From Bacteroidota bacterium (lineage in GTDB: Bacteria > Bacteroidota > Bacteroidia > AKYH767-A > OLB10): a stretch of 64,000 bases of DNA. The notes beneath the pieces are model-generated. The model had not been told where the DNA came from. It saw nothing but the letters and a program-made list of their open reading frames with translations, and did not search any database. The position numbers and the translations under genes are program-made. Shown piece after piece: positions 1-10,018 of the stretch (the first letter of the stretch is position 1; every line of letters begins with the position of its first letter). The stretch spans positions 434,001 through 498,000 of the forward strand of contig CP064983.1 in the NCBI GenBank assembly GCA_016699635.1. Direction: 5' to 3'.

Positions 1-1
1 A

Positions 2-349
2 CTGCTTAACAAGTTGGCAGAACAAACAATCAAACAATTTCCCGGAGCAAATTTTACTATCAGTAGTAAAGAACAATACCGCAACATGGATGAAGTTCTT
101 CAAAAACATCCGGAGGTAATGGAAAATGCCTGCGAAGCCTATAAACGCAGTGACATCAATTGTGAACGGAAAAACATCAGAGGCGGAACAGATGGAGCAC
201 GATTATCATTTATGGGCATGCCTTGTCCGAATATTTTTACAGGAGAAATGGGTATTCACAGTAAAGAAGAATATGTAAGTGTTCAGGATATGAATAAAGC
301 TGTTGAGGTGTTGGTTAATTTAGTTCAAGTTTGGGAACAACGAGCCTGA
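2..349 (+). CDS. pepT: Peptidase T (tripeptide aminopeptidase), C-terminal part
   Basis: This is the last 115 codons of a gene that begins before the window. Peptidase T is a cytoplasmic M20-family dizinc aminopeptidase that removes the N-terminal residue of tripeptides. The block GGTDGARLSFMGMPCPN followed by IFTGEMGIHSKEEYVSV matches the conserved C-terminal catalytic-domain end of PepT, where the glycine-rich stretch and the late histidine sit near the metal site. The reading frame is open to the window edge, so an internal TTG at 14 is not taken as the start. The family identity is well supported. The N-terminal metal ligands are outside the window and cannot be checked. Confidence 0.88.
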   Translation: MLNKLAEQTIKQFPGANFTISSKEQYRNMDEVLQKHPEVMENACEAYKRSDINCERKNIRGGTDGARLSFMGMPCPNIFTGEMGIHSKEEYVSVQDMNKAVEVLVNLVQVWEQRA

Positions 350-592
350 CAGTAGTCCCTTCCTCTTATTCAGTTCGATAAATTTACTAAAGAAATTTAA
401 GCTTGGTTTGAACTAATTAGTTTTCACTTAGTTGGTATTTTAATGCAATCGTATCAGTAATACAAACTGTTATAGACTAACTTTAAACAACCGTCCATTG
501 CCTTCGTAGAGCTAAAACAATTATTTAACTAAAAGTCTTAATTTTACGTTGCGAAAAATGATAATTTCGCAGTCAATTAAATTTAAATAAAA

Positions 593-2652
593 ATGAAAAA
601 ACAAATTACTCTTCTATTTGGCATAATGTGTTTTGCATTAGCTGTAAATGCACAGTATTATTATTTTCCACACATCAATGCTGGGCAAAATCCGGGTGGC
701 CTTAACACAGATGATGAATATCCTGTTGCTGGAGGCCAACCTGCAGGTTGGACATCCATTCATCCCGGAAGTGCTACCACTCCACAATGGTCAACAACTG
801 TAACAATTCCGTTTGCATTTTCTTTTAACGGTGCGGCAGTTACAAATTACAAAGTTTCCACAACAGGAGTTTTAACCTTTACAACAGGTGCAGCTACACC
901 TCCTCCGGTTGCCAACGTTGCATTACCTTCAGCTTTAGTACCTGATAATTCAGTTTGTTGTTGGGGAATTTCAGGAAGTGGTACAAATGATAATATCTGT
1001 ACTAAAACTTTCGGAACAGCACCAAACCGTCAGCACTGGATTTCATTCACTTCCTATACTGATCCGGGCAACACTGCATATACTTATTATAGTATTGTAT
1101 TAGAAGAATCAACAAATAAAATTTATGTAGTTGATCAAAGAAACGGTGGAACAGCGTTAACACTCACAATAGGTGTTCAGATTAACGCCACTACAGCCGT
1201 TTCTGTTGCAGGTTCTCCAAACATTTCACAATATGCAGGTGCAGATCCATCACCTGCTGACAACAGTTATTGGGAATTTATCTATGGTTCACAGCCAGCA
1301 AATGATGTAGCATTATCTTCTTTAAACTATACACAATATGTTACAACACCAACTAACGTTACATTATCAGGTGTTATTACAAATCTTGGTTCAAGTGCAA
1401 TAACTACAGTTGATCTTAAATACCAACTCAATGGCACAACTTATACCGACACAAAGACAGGATTAAATATTGCACCCCTTGGAACATATAATTTTACTCA
1501 TGCAACTCCTATAAATGCAAGTGCAGTAGGAACTTATTCTTTCAACTTTTGGGCAGATTTAGCCGGAGATGCAAACCATATTAATGATAGTTTAAATGGT
1601 GTTATTAACTATCTTCCGTTTTTACCAACAAAACGTATAGTATTTGAAGAAGCCACAGGTACTTGGTGCGGATGGTGTCCACGTGGTGCTGTTTACATGG
1701 ATTCGCTCCGCAACTTACATACCAGGAAGTTATGTTGATTGCTGTTCACAATGGCGATCCTATGACTGTTGCCGCTTATGATTCATGGATGGGAACTAAA
1801 ATCAGTGGCTATCCAAGCGGATTGGTTGATCGTAAAGATTTAGATGTTGACCCATCAGATTTTATCACTGAATACAACAGCCTTATTTCCGATATTCCTC
1901 CTTGTGACGTTAATGTGACTGCAACGTATAATTCAAGTACCAATGTTGGAACGTTTACTGTAAGCCCACAATTTGCAGCATCATTGAATGGCGATTATAG
2001 AATTAACTGTGTTGTTACAGAAGATAATTTAACCGGCACAACTTCATCATGGAGTCAAGCAAACTATTATAGCTATCAAACGGCAAATATGCCGCTTCAG
2101 GGTGCCGGACATGATTGGCAGAATGAAACAGATCCTGTACCAGCAGCCAACATGGAATATGATCACGTTGCTCGTGCAATTCTTGGTGGAAATGATGGTG
2201 TGCAAGGTTCATTGCCTGCAAACATAACTTCAGGTGGTACTTACAGTTGGACATTTAATTATAATATTCCGGCAACTCAAAATGTAAGCAATCTAATCAT
2301 CATTGGATGGGTTTCTGATTTTGCTACCGGTAGAATCTTAAATGCAAACAGTGCAACAGTTACTACAGGAATTCATAACTTAACAGGAACATATTTCAAT
2401 ATGAATGTAACACCAAATCCGATAACATCTGATTATGGTCAGGTGAAAGTTAATTTGAAGAAAAATGCAGATGTAGTATTCGAAATTATTGATGTATTAG
2501 GTAATATCGTTCGCACTAATTATCAATCACAGATGACAGCAGGTGAATATATTTATCCTGTAAATTTCACAGGTTTAAGCAATGGTATTTATACCGTTAG
2601 AATGAATGCATCCGGTGAAACATTAACACAAAAAGTAGTATTGAATAAATAA
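593..2652 (+). CDS. Omp28-related secreted protein with T9SS sorting domain (frameshifted)
   Basis: The protein starts with a signal peptide (MKKQITLLFGIMCFALAVNA) and has a beta-rich N-terminal region. A thioredoxin-like motif TGTWCGWCPRGAVYMDSL follows, typical of Omp28-family proteins, and then the matching IAVHNGDPM block. The C-terminus (about 80 residues, ending SGETLTQKVVLNK) is a type A T9SS sorting domain, so the product should be exported and anchored at or released from the cell surface. The frame breaks between about 1700 and 1737. The segment reading ATYIPGSYVD lies in the third frame, so two compensating indels are likely. Without them the CxxC half and the sorting half are separate. 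It is monocistronic and followed by a strong hairpin. The substrate is unknown. Confidence 0.75.
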
Positions 2653-2690
2653 AATTATATCGGTAGATTTACCGTATAAGATTAAAATCG

Positions 2691-2732
2691 AAAAGGCAGT
2701 TTCAATATAAAAATTGAAACTGCCTTTTCTTT
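2691..2732 (+). terminator. Rho-independent terminator after the Omp28-like gene
   Basis: A 16-bp perfect stem (AAAAGGCAGTTTCAAT and its complement) around a 6-nt loop is followed by a T-rich tract. It lies 39 nt after the stop at 2652, between convergent genes (aroC ends at 2799 on the other strand), and its A and T flanks could let it work in both directions. Confidence 0.75.
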
Positions 2733-2798
2733 TACAGTCAATAATCTTTATGAGTAAACCTTAATACCTGAATACCGTAAACATTAAAATTATATCAA

Positions 2799-3881
2799 CT
2801 ATTTGCACTTAGCAGCATTGGCAATCATTAAAAAATCGAGTGTTGTAATTGCTGCCATTGCCTCTACAATTGGTGTTGCACGTGGCACAACACAAACATC
2901 ATGACGTCCTCCGGGTTGAATAACCACTTTTTCGTTTTGTAAGTTAATGCTTTGTTGTGACTTCATGAGTGTTGACACTGGCTTAAATGCTACGTTAAAA
3001 GTAATGTCCATACCATTGGTAATTCCACCCTGCACTCCTCCGGAGTTGTTGGTCCTAGTAAAAACTTTCCCATCCTTGTCAATCTCAAAAACATCATTCT
3101 GCTGTGACCCCATTTGCGAAGTTCCGTTAAACCCCGACCCTATTTCAAAGCCTTTAACAGCATTAATACTAAGCATGGCCTTACCTAGTTGTGCATGAAA
3201 TTTATCAAATACAGGTTCACCTAACCCGGCAGGAACACCACTAATAATACAGGATATTATTCCTCCTAAAGTGTCTCCTGTCTGTGCAGTTTCTTCAATA
3301 CTTTTTTGCATCAACTGTGCAGTGGCTTCATGAGGACAGCGCAAAATATTATTATAGGTTTGTGTAGTATCAATTGAAACATTTTCAGGAATAGAAACAT
3401 TGCCGATACGGCTTACATAAGCATCAATAGAAATATTTGCAGCATTTAGCATTTGTATAGCAACAGCTCCTGCAGCCACACGTGCAGCGGTTTCGCGTGC
3501 TGATGCTCTTCCACTTCCGCGGTGATCACGAATACCATATTTTTTCTCATAGGTATAATCTGCATGTGATGGCCTATACGCATCTTTAAGTGCATCATAA
3601 TCTGTAGGACGTTGATCTTTGTTACGAATAAGAATCGTTAATGGTGCACCTGTTGTTATCCCATTAAAAACACCTGAAACAATTTCCGGCTCATCATCTT
3701 CCATCCGCTGCGTAGTAATTGCAGATTGACCCGGCTTGCGTCTTGACAGTTGTGTTCTTATCAATTCTAAATCCAACTGAACTCCCGAATAACAACCGTC
3801 AATAACAACACCAATAAGGGGTCCGTGTGATTCACCAAAAGTGGTTAGTCTGAAAAGTGTTCCGAATGTATTACCTGCCAT
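2799..3881 (-). CDS. aroC: Chorismate synthase
   Basis: This enzyme converts 5-enolpyruvylshikimate-3-phosphate to chorismate, the last shikimate-pathway step, and needs reduced FMN. The 360-residue length is normal. The family signatures are present in order: TFGESHGPLIGVVIDG near the N-terminus, RRKPGQS near residue 48, the YRPSHADYTYEKKYG block, RGSGRASARETAARVAAGA, and the late PGGRHDVCVVPRA motif. The gene is intact. It begins 1 nt after the GNAT gene stop, and a pabA-like gene lies just upstream, so a pabA-GNAT-aroC operon on the minus strand links chorismate formation with its use. Confidence 0.97.
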   Translation of the reverse strand: MAGNTFGTLFRLTTFGESHGPLIGVVIDGCYSGVQLDLELIRTQLSRRKPGQSAITTQRMEDDEPEIVSGVFNGITTGAPLTILIRNKDQRPTDYDALKDAYRPSHADYTYEKKYGIRDHRGSGRASARETAARVAAGAVAIQMLNAANISIDAYVSRIGNVSIPENVSIDTTQTYNNILRCPHEATAQLMQKSIEETAQTGDTLGGIISCIISGVPAGLGEPVFDKFHAQLGKAMLSINAVKGFEIGSGFNGTSQMGSQQNDVFEIDKDGKVFTRTNNSGGVQGGITNGMDITFNVAFKPVSTLMKSQQSINLQNEKVVIQPGGRHDVCVVPRATPIVEAMAAITTLDFLMIANAAKCK

Positions 3882-3882
3882 A

Positions 3883-4362
3883 TTACTTTTTAATCATTAC
3901 AAAATCATTCATAAAAAAGCCATTGCCTATATCAAAGTCTTCTGCACGTTCAATAACAAAACCCTTTTTAAAATAAAAGTTAATTGCTTTATAATTTGAA
4001 CGGTTAACCTGCAAACGTATTATAATATCTTCAGGCAAACTACTCAACATAGCTTCAAGAAGCAATGAACCCAAATTTTTATGTTGCAATTCTGAATCAA
4101 CATATAATTTATCGAGGAAAAAACTGTAATCAGTTTCTTCACGAAAACAAATATAGCCTAAAAGTTTTTCATCTTCTTCTGCAACTAAAATTACAGAACC
4201 TGACTCAAGCAGATGGTTCAATTTCTCGACACTGTACATTTTGCTCAACATGTAATCAATCTGTTGCATAGAGATAATACCAGGGTAATGACTATGCCAA
4301 ATGCTATTTGCTAATGCGCTGATGGCACTACAATCGTCTGTTGAAGCTTGCCTGATATGCAT
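3883..4362 (-). CDS. GNAT-family N-acetyltransferase
   Basis: A 159-residue acetyl-CoA-dependent N-acetyltransferase. The fold is visible as an N-terminal substrate region, a central strand ending in FLDKLYVDSELQHKNLGSLL (acetyl-CoA pyrophosphate-loop region, degenerate Q/R-x-x-G-x-G/A) and the C-terminal NYKAINFYFKKGFVIERAED motif. The substrate cannot be read from sequence. The gene lies between a pabA-like gene (3 nt upstream) and aroC (1 nt downstream), so it is surely co-transcribed. That context does not prove a role in aromatic metabolism, because small GNAT genes are often operon passengers. Confidence 0.85.
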   Translation of the reverse strand: MHIRQASTDDCSAISALANSIWHSHYPGIISMQQIDYMLSKMYSVEKLNHLLESGSVILVAEEDEKLLGYICFREETDYSFFLDKLYVDSELQHKNLGSLLLEAMLSSLPEDIIIRLQVNRSNYKAINFYFKKGFVIERAEDFDIGNGFFMNDFVMIKK

Positions 4363-4365
4363 GGT

Positions 4366-4930
4366 TCAGGTTTTATAAATCCAATTATATATAAGTTGCA
4401 GTCCATGTTCAGTCATAATGCTTTCCGGATGAAATTGAACTCCATAAACAGGATATTGTATATGTTTTATGGCCATCACTTCGCCAATGTCGTCACCGGC
4501 AATTACCTGAAGTTGACTGCCTGTTTGATCCACAACCCATGAATGATAACGTGCAGCCGGAAATGATGAAGGCATATTTTCAAACAACACATCTTGTACC
4601 AATACATTCACCGGGCGTACTATACCATGCAAAACTTGTTGTAAATTACGAAGACTGCCACCAAAAACTTCTGCAATTGCCTGATGACCTAAACAAACAC
4701 CAAGTATTGATTTTTCTGATGTAAATCGTTTGATAACTTCTTTGGTAAAACCTGCCTGAGAAGGCACTCCCAGTACCCGGAGAAATACAAATCTTATCAA
4801 ATGCAGCAACCTCATCAACAGAGTGAGAATTGTTTCGCCAAACTGTTGGTTGCACACCTGCTGCCTTTTCAATATAGTGGACAAGGTTGTAGGTAAAAGA
4901 ATCGTAGTTATCTATGACTAAAATTTTCAC
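4366..4930 (-). CDS. pabA: Anthranilate/aminodeoxychorismate synthase glutamine amidotransferase (frameshifted)
   Basis: A class I glutamine amidotransferase that supplies ammonia to a chorismate-using partner, for tryptophan (TrpG) or folate (PabA). It starts MKILVIDNYDSFTYNLVHYI and contains the oxyanion motif ISPGTG, the nucleophile elbow GVCLGHQAIAEVFGG (Cys) and the terminal VQFHPESI with the catalytic His and Glu. The length of about 188 residues is normal. One base too many near 4766-4771 separates ISPGTG from VPSQAG. Removing it restores a single frame, so a sequencing error is more likely than a dead gene. No trpE or pabB neighbour is in the window, so TrpG versus PabA is undecided. 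Confidence 0.88.
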
Positions 4931-4965
4931 TCGTCAAAAATAGCGAATGTTTTATGGCACGACAT

Positions 4966-5673
4966 TCAATCCTGATCGGTAAATTTATACCCAACACCTC
5001 TTACAGAGATAAAATACTTAGGGTTTGACGGGTCCGGTTCAAAATATTTTCTGAATGTAACGATAAAGTTGTCTATTGTTCTAGTGCTTGGATAAATATC
5101 ATAGCCCCAAACGGTTTCAAGAATGTGTTCGCGAGAAACAACTTCATTGCGTTTTTCTATGAGCAATTTCAACAGTAACGATTCTTTTTTTGTAAGATGG
5201 GTGATTGTACCGTCAGCACGTTTTATTTCAAGTTGTGCAAAATTAATTTGATTGTCATTCAGATTATAGGTTGAAAGCGATGCCGCATCCTTATTAGCTG
5301 TGCTTCTTCTGATAAGATTATGCACTCTTAGTAATAGCTCTTCGAGGTTAAATGGTTTAGTCAGATAATCATCGCCACCTAGTTTGAGACCGGTAATTCT
5401 GTCGTTAGGATGGTTTTTGGCTGAAAGAAATAAAATGGGCACATCAAGATTCTCAAGACGTATTGCTTCGCAAACAGTGAATCCGCTAATTTCAGGAAGC
5501 ATAACATCTAAAATAACCAAATTATACCGTGCTTCTTTAAATACTTTAATAGCGGTTTTGCCATCGCCAACAGCATTCACATAGTAGCCTTCCATTTCAA
5601 GGTTAAGCTTTATTGTTTCAGACAAGGTTTGCTCATCTTCCACCAACAAAATTCTTAGATTTTGATCAGCCAT
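4966..5673 (-). CDS. OmpR/PhoB-family response regulator (RprY-like)
   Basis: A 235-residue two-domain regulator. The receiver domain (residues 1-120) shows the acidic pair VEDE, the phosphoacceptor Asp in VILDVMLPEISG and the conserved Lys in YLTKPF. The C-terminal winged-helix DNA-binding domain (about 135-232) ends with IDNFIVTFRKYFEP and VRGVGYKF. This pattern resembles RprY-type regulators of Bacteroidota. No kinase gene is adjacent. The only histidine kinase in the window (35716-36756) lies 30 kb away and, before insertion of the element, would have been about 6 kb away. Pairing is possible but unproven. The gene diverges from the membrane-protein gene at 5704. Confidence 0.93.
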   Translation of the reverse strand: MADQNLRILLVEDEQTLSETIKLNLEMEGYYVNAVGDGKTAIKVFKEARYNLVILDVMLPEISGFTVCEAIRLENLDVPILFLSAKNHPNDRITGLKLGGDDYLTKPFNLEELLLRVHNLIRRSTANKDAASLSTYNLNDNQINFAQLEIKRADGTITHLTKKESLLLKLLIEKRNEVVSREHILETVWGYDIYPSTRTIDNFIVTFRKYFEPDPSNPKYFISVRGVGYKFTDQD

Positions 5674-5703
5674 ATCAATTAATTTCGATGCTAATTAACA
5701 AAA

Positions 5704-7272
5704 ATGTTTTCTTTGTTCATTATGTTGCGAAACTATTCACTGTCACAATCGGGTAAATATTGGATTTGGTCAATATTTTACAGCTTATTGTTTCTGGCAG
5801 TTTATGGTTATAAATTCAATTGCAGCGACCTTGAGGAGCATTTGCCTGCAGTTTACAAAATGCTGAATCCGCAATTATATCAAGGCGATTATGTGACTGA
5901 GTTTCTGGCATCCAATTTCTCGGTGCGCTACTTCTATAATCATACATTATATTATCCCGGACTTGTGTTTCCATTGTCATCAGTTTCATTTACACTGATG
6001 CTGATATTGCTGACGGTTTTTATATTTTACATTCAAAAAACATCGTTTGTAATTTTTAAAAATCACATTACAGCTTCCATAACTCCATTCATTGCAATCA
6101 TTCTGTTTAATAAAATTACAATTGGAGGCAACTCTGTTTCAGACAATATGCTGACCTGTACAGTATTTGCTAACACACTGTGTATGACAGCATATTATTA
6201 CGGATTGAGTTCACGATTGAGAATAGCTGCACTTTGTTGTGGACTTGCAACTTGGTATCAACCGCTTGTAGGTTTGCAGGTATTTTTATTGCTGTTGTTG
6301 ATGCATTTAGTAATAAATAAATTCAGAGTCAAAGAAATCGGCACTACAATAATTTTCTACTTTTTGTCGGCCTCTCCTATGCTGATACCTTTATTCAATC
6401 GTCAGTTTTTTGCAGAAAGTGCAGCACCTGACAAGCTTTTCTATTATGTTTTATATGTTTTCAGAAACCCACATCATTATCTACCTTCCTTTTTCCCCAT
6501 TGCAGATTATATTAAAAGTGGTATATTATTTCTGATATCAGGCTTGTTATTTTTCAGATTCCCGACAAAATACAACAGACAAATAATGGTAATAATTTCA
6601 GGCATTGTTGGCGGAATGATTTTTTACTATTTAATTTTTGATGTCGGTGGATTAATGGTTGTTGGTAAACTACAATGGTTTAAAACTTCGGTTTGGCTTA
6701 CTATTTTCTGTAGTTTTTATATAGCACATTTCATTGCAAAGCAAAATTTGATACAAAATATCTTAAATTATAAATGGGTATCTGCTTGTGTAATTGCTTT
6801 ATCAATTTTTATCTTTTATTTAATCACACATGCCTCATTATTACCATTAGAAAAACTAAAATCACGCTATGCAGTTGGTCAGTTTAAAAAGACTGATTTA
6901 ACACTGATGCATGAATGGATCAGAGAAAACACAACTGACACTACAAAGATTTTGAGTTTTCCTGATGATGATTCATTTTTATGCGAAGCACAAAGACCTA
7001 CACCTGTGGCATGGAAAGCCATTATACATGAACCATGGTTTCTGAAAACATGGTATTATAATTTCACAACTGATTATAATCTGTCAAGAAAAATTGAATG
7101 GAAAAATATCAATCAAAGAGAAAAGGCAAGTAGTATTTTTTTAGGCATACAAGATAAACCAACTAATGCAAGTTACTCAATGATTTTATTTAATGCTAAT
7201 AAACTACCAGAACAACACAAGGGTAAAATAATTCACCGGCAAGGAGAATATACCCTATGGCAATGGAACTAA
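5704..7272 (+). CDS. Polytopic membrane protein, possibly GT-C glycosyltransferase-like
   Basis: A 522-residue integral membrane protein with roughly ten hydrophobic segments, beginning at about residue 20. A soluble C-terminal portion (about 400-522) contains HEWIRENTTDTTKILSFP followed by a Trp-rich stretch. Many multi-pass proteins of this shape in Bacteroidota are lipid-linked sugar transferases of the GT-C fold or their relatives. The early acidic pair after TM1 (SDLEEH) would suit that, but I cannot assign a family. ATG 5704 is used; an ATG at 5722 (MLRNYSLSQ) is an equally good start. The gene is intact, divergent from the response regulator and convergent with the OmpA-like gene. Confidence 0.7.
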   Translation: MFSLFIMLRNYSLSQSGKYWIWSIFYSLLFLAVYGYKFNCSDLEEHLPAVYKMLNPQLYQGDYVTEFLASNFSVRYFYNHTLYYPGLVFPLSSVSFTLMLILLTVFIFYIQKTSFVIFKNHITASITPFIAIILFNKITIGGNSVSDNMLTCTVFANTLCMTAYYYGLSSRLRIAALCCGLATWYQPLVGLQVFLLLLLMHLVINKFRVKEIGTTIIFYFLSASPMLIPLFNRQFFAESAAPDKLFYYVLYVFRNPHHYLPSFFPIADYIKSGILFLISGLLFFRFPTKYNRQIMVIISGIVGGMIFYYLIFDVGGLMVVGKLQWFKTSVWLTIFCSFYIAHFIAKQNLIQNILNYKWVSACVIALSIFIFYLITHASLLPLEKLKSRYAVGQFKKTDLTLMHEWIRENTTDTTKILSFPDDDSFLCEAQRPTPVAWKAIIHEPWFLKTWYYNFTTDYNLSRKIEWKNINQREKASSIFLGIQDKPTNASYSMILFNANKLPEQHKGKIIHRQGEYTLWQWN

Positions 7273-7276
7273 AAAA

Positions 7277-8749
7277 TCAATAAGATGTTTTGAGCTCTAC
7301 TCTTCTGTTTTTAGCTCTTCCTTCAGGAGTGTCGTTTCCGGCAATTGGCTTAGTTTCACCAAAACCGGTAGCTGTTAATCTTGATTCAAAAATACCTTTG
7401 CTCATCAGATAGCTCTTAACGGCATCACAACGTTTTTGCGAAAGATTTAGATTATAAGCATCATCACCCTTATTATCAGTATGCCCCCTTCTATTGACAG
7501 ATTTGCTGCATCATACTTTTTCAATATTCCAACTAATGCATCAAGCTGAATGAGTGAAGCAGGCTTGAGTTTATCGCTGTTACTTTCAAAATAAATTGAA
7601 GACGCTATTTGTGTTATTTTTTTCACATCTTCCTTTGCAATTTCAGGACAACCTTTATTGGCGATAGTACCTTTTATGGTAGGGCATCTGTCTTCGTAGT
7701 CTGCAACACCATCGCCATCACTGTCGGGACAGCCTTTCAACGCAACAACTCCGGGAACATCTGGACACATATCTTCTTCGTTTACTAACCCATCTCCATC
7801 ATTATCAAAAGGGCATCCGTTTGCATCAACTTTATATCCTTTCTTTGTTTCAGGGCACTTGTCGTTGTTGTCTGCTACGCCATCACCATCTTCGTCAGGG
7901 CAGCCTTTCAGATTAACCAAACCTTTTGCATCAGGACACAAATCATCTTTATCACTAATGCCATCACCATCTCTGTCAGGACAGCCTTTCAGGTGCTGAG
8001 GACCCGCTGCTGTAGGACAATCATCAATATAATCTACCACGCCATCATTATCAGTATCAACAGGACAACCTGATGCATCTACCTTTACTCCCTTAGGTGT
8101 ATTCGGACAATTATCTTTTTTATCTGAAACACCATCATCATCAGAATCCTTGTTTTTGCCAAGATTAAAAGTTAAACCTACTGTATGAAATAAGAATCCA
8201 TCATTGTTCTGATTTACTTGTCTGTCCACATCATCTTCTGATGAAAGCATAAATGTTTCCTGAACAACAAGATTAAACGATTCAGAAAGTCTGAAATTTA
8301 AACCGCCACCAAAAGAAGGCAATGCATAATCATAGCGATTGATAACATCTCCATTCTGAGCCCAAATATTTCTGTCCCACACTATTATTCCTGCTCCGGC
8401 AAATAAGAAAGGTCTGATGGCAGCTTCAGGTTTTGTGAAATGAAAACGCAAATGCAAGCTTCCTGTCGTCATTTTTATTCTGAAACGATTTACCTGGTCT
8501 TCAATAAATCCAGCTTCTCCTGTAGTTCCCATTATTTGTAAATCGGCATATTTTCCGGAGATAATACCCCTACAGAAATGGCACCGAAACCATAAATGGC
8601 TGATTGGTTTTATAAAAACCTTGTCCCATATCACCATTATATTGAGTTGCTCCGCCATAGAATCCTAAATTCCATTTACGGTCACTATTTTGTGCGATAA
8701 TCAGATTGCTTATGCACACTAAAACGACTAACAAGAATATTTTCCTCAT
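7277..8749 (-). CDS. OmpA-family outer-membrane protein with thrombospondin type-3 repeats (frameshifted)
   Basis: Reconstructed from the signal peptide MRKIFLLVVLVCISNLIIAQ (ATG 8749) to TAA/TGA at 7277. The order is: signal peptide, beta-barrel-like N-terminal domain (FGGGLNFRLSESFNLVVQET), six calcium-binding TSP3 repeats of the DxDxDGVxDxxDxCP type, and a C-terminal OmpA peptidoglycan-binding domain. That domain includes IYFESNSDKLKP and GHTDNKGDDAYNLNLSQKR, ending ATGFGETKPIAGNDTPEGR. Such proteins bridge the outer membrane and the cell wall. Three breaks are visible: about 8600 and 8560 (the AIYGFGAISVGVLSP segment is in another frame) and a G-run near 7485 (EGG versus EGHTD). All parts are conserved, so sequencing error is favoured. 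Confidence 0.85.
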
Positions 8750-8895
8750 CTCTTAACTTTTAAATCCAATTAGGTTTGAAAACAATGCAAAGTAAGTATG
8801 CTGTTGACACACTGAAAAGGTGATGTAAAAAACTAATTAACTATGAATTGTTTAATTTAAGCAGGCATTAACCTTCTGAAAACAATTTACATGCT

Positions 8896-8903
8896 TACTT
8901 TTG
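8896..8903 (+). promoter_or_regulatory. Candidate Bacteroidota -7 box for the Nif3-like gene
   Basis: TACTTTTG fits the TAnnTTTG -7 consensus and ends 16 nt before the ATG at 8920. A poor -33 match (TTCTG at 8874-8878) lies upstream at slightly wrong spacing. This is a motif match only. Confidence 0.35.
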
Positions 8904-8919
8904 CAAGGCAGAAAAAGCA

Positions 8920-10016
8920 ATGATCAGAATCAATGAAGTCATAAATGTATTAGAGAACTGGGCACCTCCGGCATATCAGGAAAGTTATGATAACTGCGGA
9001 CTTTTAACCGGCAATTCTGCTGATGAGGTAAAAGGAATAATGGTTTGCCTTGACACTACTGAAGCTGTACTCGATGAAGCAATAAAAGAAAACTGCAATT
9101 TGATTATAGCACATCATCCGATAGTTGTCAGTGGATTAAAAAAAATTACCGGTAGAAATTATGTTGAGCGTGTAATCATAAAAGCAATACAAAACAACCT
9201 TGCGCTTTATGCATTACATACCAATTTAGACAATATTGATTCTGGAGTAAATCAGCGATTATGCCATCAGTTGGGTCTTGAAAACGCAAAAATATTATTG
9301 CCGAAACAAGGCACTTTAAAGAAGTTAGTAACTTTTACTCCAATAGATCAGGCAGAAAAGTCAGAACTACACTTTTTGCAGCCGGTGCGGGAAACATCAG
9401 CAATTACAGCGAATGTAGTTTTAATATTGAGGGCAAAGGCACATTTAAGCCAGAAGCCGAAGCCAATCCCGTTATTGGAGAAAAGTTAATCAGACACATT
9501 GAGAGTGAAGTTCGTACAGAAATTATTTACGAATCACATAAAGAACATAAGGTGCTGAAAGCTTTGTTTGAATCACATCCCTATGAGGAAGTTGCTTATG
9601 ATATTTATGCATTAACCAACAGTCATCAACAGACAGGATCAGGGATGATAGCCCTGCTTAAAGATGAGATGGACGAAATGGTCTTTTTGGAAATGATTAA
9701 ATCAAAGCTGAATTGCAGTGTATTAAAACACACCAACTTATGCCATAAAAAAATAAGGAAAGTTGCCGTCTGTGGCGGTTCAGGCTTTTTTCTTTTGCCA
9801 CAAGCAATTGCAGCCGGTGCAGATGCTTTTATCACATCAGACATAAAATACCATCAGTTTTTTGATGCCGATAACAGAATTTTACTCATTGATGCCGGAC
9901 ATTACGAGACGGAGCAATTTACAATGATGCTGATTAAAGATTTGTTAATCAAAAATTTTACTACATTTGCCATCCGTTTAACAAAAGTGGATACTAATCC
10001 GGTAAAATATATCTGA
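8920..10016 (+). CDS. Nif3-like dinuclear metal-centre hexameric protein (frameshifted)
   Basis: Nif3/YbgI-family protein of about 365 residues, the two-domain long form with an inserted middle domain. The N-terminal half has NCGLLTGN, the metal-binding IIAHHPIVVSG and LYALHTNLDN. The C-terminal half has VAVCGGSGFFLLPQAIAAGA, the metal ligands in FITSDIKYHQF and LIDAGHYETEQF. The middle PII-like part (HPYEEVAYDIYAL) is also present. One base is missing in the T5 run at 9373-9377, after which the correct frame reads FAAGAGNISNYSECSF. The in vivo function of the family is unsettled (GTP cyclohydrolase-like or metal-chaperone proposals). It is followed 2 nt later by the zinc-ribbon gene, a pairing typical of Bacteroidota. 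Confidence 0.88.
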
Positions 10017-10018
10017 TT